NCBI GenBank assembly: GCA_029379385.1
Contig: CM055605.1
Location: forward strand, 10,451,001-10,515,000
Source of the DNA: Quillaja saponaria
Taxonomy: Eukaryota > Streptophyta > Magnoliopsida > Fabales > Quillajaceae
Direction: 5' to 3'
Length of the DNA stretch: 64,000 nt
Below the pieces are notes generated by a model, which worked only from the letters and a program-made list of their open reading frames with translations, made no database searches and had not been told where the DNA came from. Shown here one piece after another: positions 11,303 through 21,500 of this stretch (its first letter is position 1; each line of letters opens with the position of its first letter). The translations under genes and the position numbers were made by a program.

Positions 11303-11950
11303 ATGGCTGAGCCTTATAGACTTCCTCCTAGAAGAGCTCATGATCATAGGATCCTATTGCTTAAAGGAAATAGACCAGTCTCCATAAAGGCTTATCGATA
11401 TCCTTATTCCCAGAAATCAGAGGTTGAGAAACTAGTTCTGGAAATGCTTGCTTGTGGCATTGTTCGACCTAGTAACAACCTTTACTCATCTCCGGTCTTC
11501 TTGGTGAAAAAATAAGATGGCTCGCGGCGTATATGTGTTGATTATCGACCTATGAATTAGATGACAGTAAAGGATAAGTTTCCTCTTCTTGTAATTGATG
11601 AGCTTCTCGACGAGTTGAATGGGGATAAAGCTTTCTCAAAATTGGATTTACGGTCTGGCTATCATCAAATATGAGTCCACCTATCTGATATTGAAAAGAC
11701 AACACACAGAACTCAAAAAGGGCATTACGAATTCCTAAAGCACTAAGGCACCTTCAAGTAACTCATGAATTAGGTATTTTAGGTTTTTCTGAGAAAATTT
11801 GTTCTTGAAGCATCTATAAACTGTATTTTTAGTATTAAAGGCTCACCAATTATTTGTGAAGATAGAGAACTGTCAATTTGGCCAAAAAGAGGTGAAATAT
11901 CTAGGTCATGTAATTCCAGATACAGGTGTAGGTCATGTAATTTATAGCAA
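11303..11950 (+). pseudogene. Ty3/gypsy reverse transcriptase with catalytic box deleted
   Basis: Clear blocks are YRLPP, IKAYRYPY, LACGIVRPS, SSPVFLVKK (to 11513), RRICVDYRPMN and [13 protein letters not shown], ending in [13 protein letters not shown] near 11637-11672. Between FLRKFVL (to about 11806) and the later LKAHQLFVKIENCQFGQKE text, the FxDD catalytic segment is absent. Stops also break the frame at 11513 and about 11558. The enzyme cannot have been active after this deletion. Confidence 0.8.
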
Positions 11951-12530
11951 ATGTTGAAGTGGCCCAAGCCACATTCTCTTAAAGCCTGGCGTAGTTTTTT
12001 GGGACTAATGGGGTACTACCGAAAGTTTATAAAAGACTATAGCAAGTTAGCTACTCCTGTCACAAATATACTCAAAAAAGGTTCTTTTAAGTGGAATCTA
12101 CTAACAGAAGAGGCATTTGAATGTTTGAAGAAAGCTATGACATGTGCTCTAGTTTTAGCCTTACCAGGTTTCACAAAAACATTTATAGTAGAATATGATG
12201 TTTCTAGATCAGGAGTTGGTGTTGTTTTGTTACGGGAGAGACCAATACATTTTTTCAGCCGTGCCTTACAAGGAAAAATATATCTTTTTATCAACTTATG
12301 AGAAATAGTTTTTAGTTCTTGTGTTGGCTTTACAAAAGTGTAGGCTGGGGAGACATTTTACAGTTCGAATTAACCATCACAACTTATAGCATCTATGGAA
12401 TCAAAAAACAACCAAGATGAGCCAACAAACGCTGGCTTTGCAAGCTTATGCGGTTTGGTTTTTCATTGAATATAAAAGAGGGAAGGACAACACAATAGCT
12501 GACATCCTTTCACGAAGAGAAGGAGATAAA
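11951..12530 (+). pseudogene. Ty3/gypsy RNase H domain
   Basis: MLKWPKPHSLKAWRSFLG, GYYRKFIKDYSKLATPVTN and FKWN are the standard link from RT to RNase H. EAFECLKKAMT and ALPGFTKTFIVEYDVS then start the RNase H fold, and IEYKRGKDNTIADILSRR (12469-12522) ends it. A stop at about 12299 interrupts the middle. The first 350 bases are still open, so this is the best preserved part of the element. Confidence 0.8.
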
Positions 12531-12539
12531 AAGAGAAAA

Positions 12540-12880
12540 ATATTTGCACTTTCACATCCACTTCCTAATTGGCTTGAAGCATTTAAAGAAGAAACTGAAA
12601 ATCATCCTCAGTTGCAATGCCTGGTAAATTTGACCAAGGAAGAAGAAGCATTATGTGAAAATTGCAAGATGGCATCATATTTTTTAAGAACAAAATTTGT
12701 TTAGCAGAAGACTCCTTTCTAATTAACAATATTGTAGGGAAATTTCACAACAGTACACATGAAGGCCTTGTCAAGACTCTCATTCGTATAGGAAGTAATT
12801 TTTATTGGAAGGATATGAGATTAATGGTCAAGGAGTTCATTAAAAAAATGTGATGTTTGTCAGCAATATAAAGGATATTT
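12540..12880 (+). pseudogene. Ty3/gypsy integrase zinc-finger segment, truncated
   Basis: The HHCC region reads HNSTHEGLVKTLIRI, FYWKDMRLMVKEF and finally CDVCQQYK near 12,870, with a one-base slip at an A run (12841-12848). The element then stops abruptly and unrelated sequence begins, so the integrase core, any chromodomain and the 3' LTR are missing. Integrase would have handled cDNA insertion. The break coincides with the edge of the copia remnant. Confidence 0.75.
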
Positions 12881-12889
12881 AAGATACTG

Positions 12890-13262
12890 ATTCCTCACAA
12901 ATATTCTTGAAAGTTTGCAAATACTCATTCATATTATAGTTGTCTTTGCTAAGCAATTGCAATAATTGAAGTGAGTAAAATTCCCTTTGTTGGGATACAT
13001 GAGAGAATGAATTTATAAGAGCTCTCCAAACATCACCAATGTGTCAAGTCCAACAACAAGGCCTAGAATTTTTTATGAAAGAGTTTTGGTAATCCAACCT
13101 CAAAGAAGTCTATCAGACCATTTCCAAGCTATGTACTCTAGATTAGTCTCCATCCGATTCTCATCCACCGTTTCAGCATTTGAGACAGTGGTAAACTTTT
13201 TTGGAATTTGGTATTCTCCAGTGCGAAAGCCATTCATGTCGACTTTCCGCAATACCTATTAG
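12890..13262 (-). pseudogene. copia gag N-terminal fragment
   Basis: On the - strand, NLEYIAWKWSDRLL, then LGLVVGLDT, then VWRALINSFSHVSQQREF and MNEYLQTFKNICEE match the order of the copia Gag N-terminal half (the UBN2-type region). A frame change near 13,035 and one or more stops break it. It ends at the inverted-repeat boundary, just where the next expected Gag segment would begin. Confidence 0.65.
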
Positions 13263-13849
13263 TTAGGTTTTCCATAATAGAAAATTTGATTGAGTCAATT
13301 TGATTGAACAAAATTACTTGCATTTAACGTGGGGGGATAAGGATACTTGTGGGAAAATATGATGGCCATTGGTAGGATGTGATATCTTGTTGAGAAGAAT
13401 CTACTTGTGGTAAACCATCTCCCTAATGTTGTAAAGTAGAATCATCCACATTTAACCCAATGGTTGTTTCCAAGTTTGGTGATGTAGTATGAATGCTATC
13501 AAGAGGTGCAACAAAACTTCTTTCAAGTGTTTCAGGCACTGTTGTATGAGCATGTGAGTCACTATGAGAAGTAGAGTTGTTCATGGAATCATTTGCTTTC
13601 GAACAAAAAGGAAATTAAGATGGAAGTGCTTGTGTCCCTCTGCATCATTTCCTGAAAATCAATCAAAAAAATCAGTTAATTCAATGTTCTTTGTTCAATG
13701 AAAGTCATGGTTTGAAAATAAGGAATGAACTCCCATCAAATACCACATGTCATGATAAATATACCTGATTTATTGGAGGATAGAGCCACTGATAACCTTT
13801 GTGAAACTCACTATATCTAAGAAAACACATGGCAAAGGTCTTACTTCAA

Positions 13850-14560
13850 ATTTATATTTTGTATAATCTCGTAAGTAAGGAAAACACTTACAACCAGAGG
13901 TTCGTAAGATAAGAATAATTTGGTTTTTATTTTGAAATTCAATTCAAATGTACATTTTCAATTAAGTAACCCTACAAGGTTGTTGATTAATAAGCCAAAT
14001 TGTTGTCCTGAAAGTTTTTACCCAAAAATCATTTAGGAACATGACCATGAAAAAGCATCGTTAATCCTAATTCTGTAATACTTTTGTGTTATTATTTCAC
14101 AAGACCATTTTGCTCTAGGGTAAATGGGTATGAAATTTATTGCTTTATTCCTTTACTAGCTAAGAAGTCCTTGAACTCGTTATCTAAAATTCACTGCCAC
14201 CATCAGATTGAAAAACTTTATTTTCTTGTTGAAATGAGTTTTATAAATTTGTAAAATTTAATAAACATTCAACAAATATAATTTCTTTTTAAGAAGAAAA
14301 ATCCATGTAAATCTAGTTCATTCATCAATAAAAATCACATAATATAAAAATCTGTTATAAGAAAGCATTGGGCCTAGTCCCCATAAGTCACTCTGAATAA
14401 TTTAACAAGGTTTATTTGAAAAATTATTGGAAGATAATAAAGGTACGCAACTCGAATAGCCATTTGACAACTTGTACAAATCTTCTCAAACCTTATTGCT
14501 ATTATTCATGACGAGCTTATTTCTTTTGAATTTTTTTTCAAAACTTTTAAATGAGGATGG
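13850..14560 (-). pseudogene. copia integrase core fragment
   Basis: After WHQRLGHPHL (within 14506-14787) the - strand gives KICTSCQ near 14,480. It then gives a degraded core with LDNEFKDFLASKGI (about 14,150-14,190) and LEQNGLV (about 14,105-14,125), which carry the second Asp/Glu region. Text corresponding to LPCVFLRY and KGYQWL (about 13,780-13,840) is the usual end of copia integrase. Numerous stops and frame changes are present. Confidence 0.65.
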
Positions 14561-14787
14561 CCTAGCCTTTGATGCCAAATCTCATCTGTGGCTCCTCTAA
14601 ATCTGGTTGAAAACAAAGCAACCTCGTTTGTTAGCTTTAAGGCATATAGTCTCCCATCTTTTTTACCTCTTGAGATCATTGCTTGAGCGTTAATCATAAA
14701 ATCATCACATGAAAAGGTGAAATCATATGGATAATGTGAAATAAGTTTACTAATAGGTAATAAATTATTCTTTATTTCAAGAACCAC
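14506..14787 (-). pseudogene. copia protease end and GAG-pre-integrase
   Basis: This 93-codon open stretch reads NNLLPISKLI, then a strand-rich segment, then IWHQRLGHPHLKVL. The last part is the first half of the integrase zinc-binding motif. Upstream on the same strand, at 14935-14970, the protease motif reads WFPDIGASAYMT, so the catalytic D-S-G has become D-I-G. Confidence 0.8.
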
Positions 14788-15170
14788 TAGGACATTATTT
14801 AATTAAAGTTTATCTTTCCATACATCAAGAGACATTGTACCAATATGTGATATATCTAATAAATTTTCATCTCCAACAAATATTTTATCTTTATCTTGAT
14901 ATGGTTTTAAAGTATTAAACTTACCATAATAAAAGGTCATGTATGCGGAAGCACCAATGTCTGGAAACCATGTGACATAACTTCATTAAGATTCATGGCC
15001 ACAAGTGCTGGAATAGTATCCTCAACTGGCTGGAAAGTTTGACTAAAACGATGCAAACATTCATTTGCTAAATGATTTTGCTTTGTTATAGATTTGACAA
15101 ACAAGTAGATTGCATACTTCTTTTCATTGAGCTGCTTAGTTACTATTGTAATGATTTTGTTGATCTCATT

Positions 15171-15520
15171 TTATTCCCTCTTAGTAAAGGTTTGCTTAGA
15201 AAACGAAAAACCATGCCCCTTGGATGTACTTAAGCCACCTTGATATGGATTACCTTTTTTGGCATAATTTTGAGTATGATTGCTAAAGAAAGTCATATTC
15301 TGATTTGGTGGATTGAATCCACCACTCCTGCATAAAGTTTTCATTGTTTCATGAGTTGGAAGAAGTGGAACCAATTATTGATATGTAGGAGTTAGAGGTT
15401 TGAACATGGTAGTAATAAAAGATTCATAACGGGGACCAAGACCCTTCAAAAGTCCAAACACCTTTGTACTACTAATCATCAATTTTACATTTGAATTTTC
15501 CTTAATTGGTAGCAATTTCC
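15171..15520 (-). pseudogene. copia gag middle and C-terminal fragment
   Basis: The text KVFGLLKGLGPRYESFITTM (about 15,410-15,470) is the copia Gag segment that normally follows the N-terminal half found at 12,890-13,262. It continues, after a stop, into an Asn/Gln-rich tail (MTFFSNHTQNYAKK) at 15171-15374. No zinc knuckle could be seen before the stop near 15171. Confidence 0.65.
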
Positions 15521-15639
15521 ATAGCATGTTTTCCTCCTTCATTTTCTCTTTTCTTATAATGAGTTTGACTGATTCTGATTCTTTCCATGTAAAGAATTAA
15601 TATTATCTTTTGAATTCTTTACTTGTGAGGAATCAGTAT

Positions 15640-18600
15640 TTTCAATATCACTCTATTTTCATCATTCCTTTTTGTCTCTAGTTAAGGTGAAACAAGAACC
15701 GATATAAAACTGTTGTTTTCATCTGAAGTTTATACGGGCGGATTCGGTTGAAAGAGTTTTGACAACCAATTATAGTTTCGTGCAAAGCCAATAAGAAATA
15801 GAAAAATTTTGATCGTGAAGTATTAGTTGAATTAACTGATAAAGTCTATTGGTGTTGTACATCATGGACCTGAAAGTGAATCCTATATTTACTTGTGATT
15901 GATGGTTTATATATGGGAAAGGTGAGAGCTAAATCACGTTACGCAGCTTCAACTCGTAAGTTATGTGGCTCATTAGCACGTAATTAATTTAAGAACACAT
16001 GCAGTCTTATTTCAATAATAATAAAACAAACAAATAACTCAGACCTTCATGTATTTTGTTGATATTAGGCAGACATCTATTTTATTTTTAATATTTATAT
16101 ATATCTCTCATTAAGTTTGAAATTAAGATAAAATATCCAAAATATATTTATTATTTTCTTATCAAGATCTTATTAAATTAATGATGAAATAATATTGTTC
16201 AACTTGAAATGGAAAATAGATAAAAATAAATAAATAAAAAACTAACAATCATTTTAAAAATAATTTTACAGATAAAAAAGTATAAAAATTAAAGAAAAAA
16301 ATTCCTCTTTGGGAAGAATAAATCTATATTAATTTTTAAAAAGTTATTATATTTGGTAAATATTTTCTTTTATTATTTTTTTAATATGATACTTAGAATT
16401 ATTATAAATTTAATTGACTTGTATCTTGTTTGATTTTAAAAATGTCATGTAATCATTATAAATGATGCTAAAATTTGAATTGCTTGTTTGTTTTCAACTA
16501 GTAAAGTCTCTAGTGTTGTATATCAAGAACTTGAGATAGCGCATAAGTCGGTTGGACATTTTACAAACCAAAAAACAAATGATGCTAAAATTTAATGTAT
16601 TTCTTAACAATAAGGGTATTTTAGATTTTTTTAATTTTACTTTAGTATGATTTAAGTTGTAACATTTTTTTTTCTTTCAATTTTAAAAGAGGTCTATTTA
16701 TGTAGGTTTGATTTGGAAAAAAAAAAAGTGTATTATTAACATAATTCAAGAAAGATTAACGTAATTATTTACTTTTAAAAAATGAAAAGAGATTTAAGAG
16801 ATCAAAATCTAGAAGCTGCAGGGCAAAGGAATATAAGAAAATTAGAAGCATTAGATTCAAACTTAATTTGATAAAGGATTAATTGATAAATTAAGTCCAA
16901 GTTTATCATTTTTAAAAATGAGGTTGCTTGCCTTGATGTACCTGTTAGCCTTCAAAATTCTCAAAGAAGAATGCAAGAATCGTGATGTTTATTATTTTTT
17001 TGTTTGTTTTTATTTTTTATTGCATAATTATAGAACTCATGAGCAGCCAACAATGTTTATCATAGATTTCACGTGAATCATTGCTATCATGTATGAGAAA
17101 TGTATATAAGATATTAACTTGTTTTAAGTAATAGTCATGTAAAACTTAACAAAGATGAAAAAAAGAAAAAGAAAAAAAGTAATGAGATATTGGAGATGAC
17201 TAAACGTTGAAATACATGATTTTTTGGTGTAGTCAAAAACCAAGGAACCATCTTGTTAGTTTATAAAATGGTGGCCGGTGTATGACAGAAGATGTAGACT
17301 GTGTCCACATAGAGAAAAGTCTGTGATTGCAGGAACACTTAGTTTAGGGGAGAATTGTCTATATATAGATAAATCTTGATGGTCTTATTGGACCTTGTGG
17401 TCCTTATTGAGCCTTATTGGGTCTTAGTGCGCTTGACAGGGTTTGAGTGCACTCGAGTGGGCCTAATACAATAATGTACTTACACTAGTATTTTTAAAAA
17501 CGAGGTCGAGTAGTGAAGCATATCGAGTTTTTTGTTGTCGGCATTGATCCAATATAAGATGGTGTTTTGTTAAATTTCTTTTGAGGTCAAGGCCATGGAG
17601 ACTGAGTTCTGATTACTAAACTCATAGCCTTTAAGTTGCGAGTGAGCGAGGTTAAGTTGTTGAGTCTTCAACAAGCCAAGCAAATGTCATAAAGTTTTGG
17701 GCAATGAAAATAGTGTGGCTGTGACCAAGGCTATTTAAACATAAAATGGCGATGCCAAAGTTGAGATTTGTTTAAGTTGTGAGATTAGTAAAATTATGGT
17801 GGCCTCGGTGCTTGGGTCATGCAGCTGGTATGGTCAAGATAGTGAAGCTCCTGAATTGCAATAGCACCGAGGTTGAATGCATCGAATTTCTTCTTCTTTT
17901 TTCTCTGCCAAATTGTTGGTTGATTTATAATTGATCTTGTGTATATTCTATTCTCTCTGAGGAAAAAACAAAGGTTGATTTTGTTAAATTTGTACTCATA
18001 ATTTTTAAGTTCCTAACAAGCCATTGCATATATATTTTTATATTTTTGTCGAATGAGGATATCATGTTTACCCTTAACAAGGGACGATCCTAAGTGGTTT
18101 AGCTTTTCCGAGAATTCGCTTAAGTGTGAAACAAAGCTAATCTTAAAGCCCGATGTTGGTACCACCACAAGCTTGTCTCGCAATTAAGTTGGATTTCAGG
18201 TCGGTACATGCCAAATGACCGAGCAAGTGTGTGATTCCTACGACTTAGGCTGAGCACTTATGTAGTAATGAAATGGCAATAATCATGTATGCATTTTGCT
18301 TTGTGGTATCTGAGAGAAATACCCTGTGTCTGTCGTTCATGCATTAATTCGGGTAAGCGTGCAACAACAAAATGATAATGGATTTGGATGCATCTTAGCT
18401 TTAGTGATTCTTACCACTTGCTTTTTGACGTTTAGGATTGTGCTCGGGCTATATACATAATATTGTAACACTAGCTAGTCCTCCTACTCTAGGACTCTTC
18501 TTTGATTTTTTACATATCAACTCATTTCTAAAAAACGTTGCATGGACTACTTGCGGTCCTCGGACTTGTCAATTGTGATGGCTTTTTTTTTTAAACTGGA

Positions 18601-18680
18601 CTTGAGGTAGGAAACCTGATCAAATGACCAAGAAATTGCTCGGTGTGCCACGTGATTTTAATGCAAAGAAGACCTCTTGC
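15640..18680. other. Gene-free, probably transposon-derived DNA
   Basis: No ORF or domain could be supported. The part at 15,640-16,600 may include an LTR of the neighbouring copia remnant: a 50-bp block near 15,835 has a weak second copy near 16,496. The part at 17,250-18,680 is richer in G+C than the surrounding DNA, as decayed transposon DNA often is. I could not identify its type. Confidence 0.4.
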
Positions 18681-18985
18681 AGGGGCGTTTACAAACGGGT
18701 CCTTCTAGCCTTGTTTGGTTGGGTTTTGTATTCGTTATTTCAGGGTTTTGAAATGTAGGGGCTGTTTATAAACGAGTCCTCTAGCCTTATTTGGCCACGC
18801 TTCATATCTGTCATTTAAGGGTTTTAAAATGTAGGGGCCATTTATACACGAGTCCTCCTAATCTTGTTTGGCAGGCTTTATATCTGCTATTTTAAAGGTT
18901 TTAAAATGTAGGGGCCATTTACAAAAAGGTCCTTCATTGTTTGGCCAGGCTTCGTACCCACTATTAAGGGCTTTGAATTCGAATA
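18681..18985. repeat. Minisatellite, four copies of a 76-77-bp unit
   Basis: Units start AGGGGCGTTTACAAACGGG (18681), AGGGGCTGTTTATAAACGAG (18757), AGGGGCCATTTATACACGAG (18833) and AGGGGCCATTTACAAAAAGG (18910). Each continues with TCCT, a TTGTTTGG-type core and a GGGTTTT-AAAATGT-like end. The spacing is 76, 76 and 77 bp. Short ORFs on both strands here are by-products of the repeat. Confidence 0.85.
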
Positions 18986-19654
18986 ACATGATTTGGCCAA
19001 TTTGTGAATGTCGCTCGTGCAAGGAGATTTACCTGTATTATTTGCCTCCAATGGTGGCCAAACGGCCAATCTCAACAAATCACTAAAATCATGTGTATAA
19101 ATGAATAATTTCGTGAACAAATTAAATGCCGGTGTATGATTATTTATTCGTAAGTTTATGCTCTTTGATCCTTGAACTTTAGCTTCAAGCTTGTAAGTGA
19201 TCAGTAACTACACGATTTGTAAAATTAATTTATAAAGTCAAGGTAATAAATTATATTTTACTATGCCCAAAAGCTATTTTATATGTCAAATTCTAGAAAT
19301 TGAGATACGACATAGTAACTTAGAGCAATTACCAAGTCTAAACATGAAGTTTAGTTATGTATCTACTTCCACGAAGACGAACAAAATAAGATATTGTCTT
19401 GTGTCTAAACTCGAGCTCGAGAACTTGGGGATTACCAATGCTTCATATTAGCCTTTTTTTTCAATTGATTTTGCCACTTATGCGAAATTTAGGGACTTAT
19501 ATACAATTCTTCAAAAGTATTTAGTGAATTATTTGAATTCATAAATATTTAGACTTCTCTAGGTAACTAATGAGAATTACTATACCTCTGGGATATTTTG
19601 TGTAACTGGAGAAATGCACAAGCCAAACTCATGAATAATCTAATGTTTAGGGAA
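18986..19654. other. Gene-free DNA before the assembly gap
   Basis: Only short ORFs without recognisable domains are present. It runs into the unknown bases at 19655. Confidence 0.5.
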
Positions 19655-19754
19655 NNNNNNNNNNNNNNNNNNNNNNNNNNNNNNNNNNNNNNNNNNNNNN
19701 NNNNNNNNNNNNNNNNNNNNNNNNNNNNNNNNNNNNNNNNNNNNNNNNNNNNNN
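19655..19754. other. Assembly gap of 100 N
   Basis: Exactly 100 undetermined bases. The round number is typical of a scaffold gap of unknown size, so sequences on either side need not be adjacent in the genome. Confidence 0.98.
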
Positions 19755-19858
19755 AAATATTGCCGATCATATAATGGTCGGACCAGTTACTAATGTCTCA
19801 CAAGAAAATTGGGTAGTTTGGGTAAGGGAACCTGAGTACATTAGATGGTGGGAGATAA

Positions 19859-20191
19859 GGTGCGAGATGGAATCATATTGTAGATTACACCAGCTGTCAG
19901 TCCCCAAAAGTGATATCTGTAACTTTACGTCGTTCAACACAAGGTGAAATAGCTCAGGTGATTGAAAGACTAAAGTTCAAAATTAATCAGATGAATCAAA
20001 GACTAGATAAGTACCATGTCTGGCATGAGGCGGCTGCTCGGCAAGACGAGTTAAGAACTATGACAATGATGGAAGTTGAAATTGATGCGCAATATGAGAG
20101 CGATGATAATCTGTCTGACTACCCTGATAGTGATTATGATGATGATTTCGTTCATAATTTTCTTCCATCGACTTTGCCAGAGTGTTATTAA
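19859..20191 (+). CDS. Unidentified ORF 3' end, coiled-coil then acidic tail
   Basis: An open frame of about 110 codons ends in TAA at 20189-20191; a stop lies at 19856-19858. It has no convincing in-frame ATG at its start, so it may be a last exon or the tail of a gene cut by decay or by the gap. Residues encoded at about 19,940-20,070 look helical (EIAQVIERLKFKINQMNQRL). The end is strongly acidic, with repeated Asp-Ser-Asp-Tyr-like steps (about 20,095-20,150). In a different frame just upstream (about 19,795-19,870), WVVWVREPEYIRWWEIRCE looks protein-like and may be a frame-shifted earlier part. I do not recognise the family. A transposon-borne gene is possible. Confidence 0.35.
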   Translation, partial: GARWNHIVDYTSCQSPKVISVTLRRSTQGEIAQVIERLKFKINQMNQRLDKYHVWHEAAARQDELRTMTMMEVEIDAQYESDDNLSDYPDSDYDDDFVHNFLPSTLPECY

Positions 20192-20199
20192 ACAATGAC

Positions 20200-21170
20200 A
20201 CACATATTTATTTCATTATCGCCAATGTGTGACAAGTTTTTCTAAATAAATTATAGTATTCATAATATGTATTTGATTAATATAAGTGTGTTCCATTAAT
20301 TTGTAAAATGATTTAATGTTTTTTCTTTTTACTAAATCATTTCAAATAAGTTTAAAAACTATATACTTTAAATTTAAAAAATATAGTAAAATTTAAAATT
20401 TTGCAATATCATACACAATAATAAAAATCAATATCATATATTATAAATATAAATTTAAAAATATCATACATTATAAGTTTAAAAACTATCATACTTTATA
20501 TCATAAACTATAAATATATAAATTAACATATACTTTATATTTAAAAGATATCATGAATTTTAAAATTTTAAAATATCATAAACTATAATAAAAACATTTA
20601 TGATACACTATAAAATTAAAAAATTATCAAAAATCTTAAATTCTAAAAATACCAAATTTAAAAATTTAAAAACTATCATATACTATAAATTTAAAATTTA
20701 TCATATATTTTAATTCCATATAATTATTATACACTTTAAAATTTATCATACATTTTAAAATTTAAATATATCATAAACTATAAATATATAAATTAACATA
20801 TACTTTATATTTAAAAGCTATCATGAATTTTAAAATTTTAAAATATCATAAACTTTAATAAAAACATTTATGATAAAATTAAAAAATTATCAAAAATCTT
20901 AAATTCTAAAATTTTAAAATTATCATATACTTTAAATTTATAAAATATCATATACTATAAATTAAAAAATTACTATATATTTTAAACTTTAAAAATATCA
21001 TACAATAAAAATTTAAATTTAAAATTATCATATATTTCACAAAAACTCACTTATAAAATATCATATATTTGAAATTAAAAAAAAAAATTCAAAATCCCAT
21101 GAAAAAAAATAAAAGATAAAAAAATTTCAAAAACCCATGAAAAAAAAATTTAAAAGGGTCTAAAACATGA
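20200..21170. repeat. Very AT-rich block with internal 270-bp direct repeat
   Basis: The block is almost pure A and T, built from variants of TATCATA and AAATTTAAAA. A long segment starting TCATAAACTATAAATATATA at 20501 recurs at 20771, an offset of 270 bp. It extends about 140 bp with few changes, including the shared CATTTATGATA and TTATCAAAAATCTTAAATTC parts. No coding sequence is present. Confidence 0.75.
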
Positions 21171-21289
21171 AGGCGTGCATTTGTTGAATGAGAGGGAGTT
21201 GTAATATAGAGGGGGAGGGAAATTATTGGAGTAAGAGAAATATTATTGTATGTAGCGTTGAAGAAATTATTGTCCGGGAAGAAAAATTA

Positions 21290-21500
21290 TTGGGCCACGC
21301 TATCGCTACAGGGTTGCAGGGTAGGCTGCAACGTCGCAGGGTAGTTGCAGCCCTACCCTGCAACGCTGTAGCTAGGCTGCAGAGGCCCGAAACCGGCTTT
21401 TGAAAAGCTGGTTTCAGGACTTGTTTGTCCCACGCGGGACCCTTCGCGGGGGGAAAAAATTTAGATGAAACCGGTTTTTGAAAATACGGTTTTAGAGTTT
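21290..21500. repeat. GC-rich island with strong hairpins
   Basis: Arms 21305-21332 and 21344-21372 are reverse complements over 28 positions with one mismatch and one extra base, enclosing an 11-nt loop. Immediately downstream GAAACCGGCTTTT (21389-21401) pairs with AAAAGCTGGTTTC (21403-21415) at 12 of 13 positions. A related unit GAAACCGGTTTTTG begins at 21467. The island is sharply different from the AT-rich DNA on its left. It could be the end of a transposon or an LTR part; nothing proves transcription. Confidence 0.75.

Larger units (their letters stand above)
12884..15640 (-). mobile_element. Rearranged Ty1/copia remnant bounded by a 17-bp inverted repeat
   Basis: Reading the - strand from 15,500 down gives gag middle and C-terminal part, protease, GAG-pre-integrase, integrase and the post-integrase linker (to about 13,300). 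After that comes the N-terminal part of gag (13,260 down to 12,890). RT and RNase H were not seen. The order is therefore permuted. ATACTGATTCCTCACAA at 12884-12900 is exactly inverted at 15623-15639. No open frame survives. Confidence 0.7.

Noticed and set aside
15835..16545. Weak direct repeat that could be a pair of LTRs
   Set aside because: Only about 50 bases with many mismatches; no TG...CA ends or target duplication.
18868..19120. Two opposing ORFs of 72 and 77 residues
   Set aside because: Both run through the 77-bp minisatellite and have no domain.
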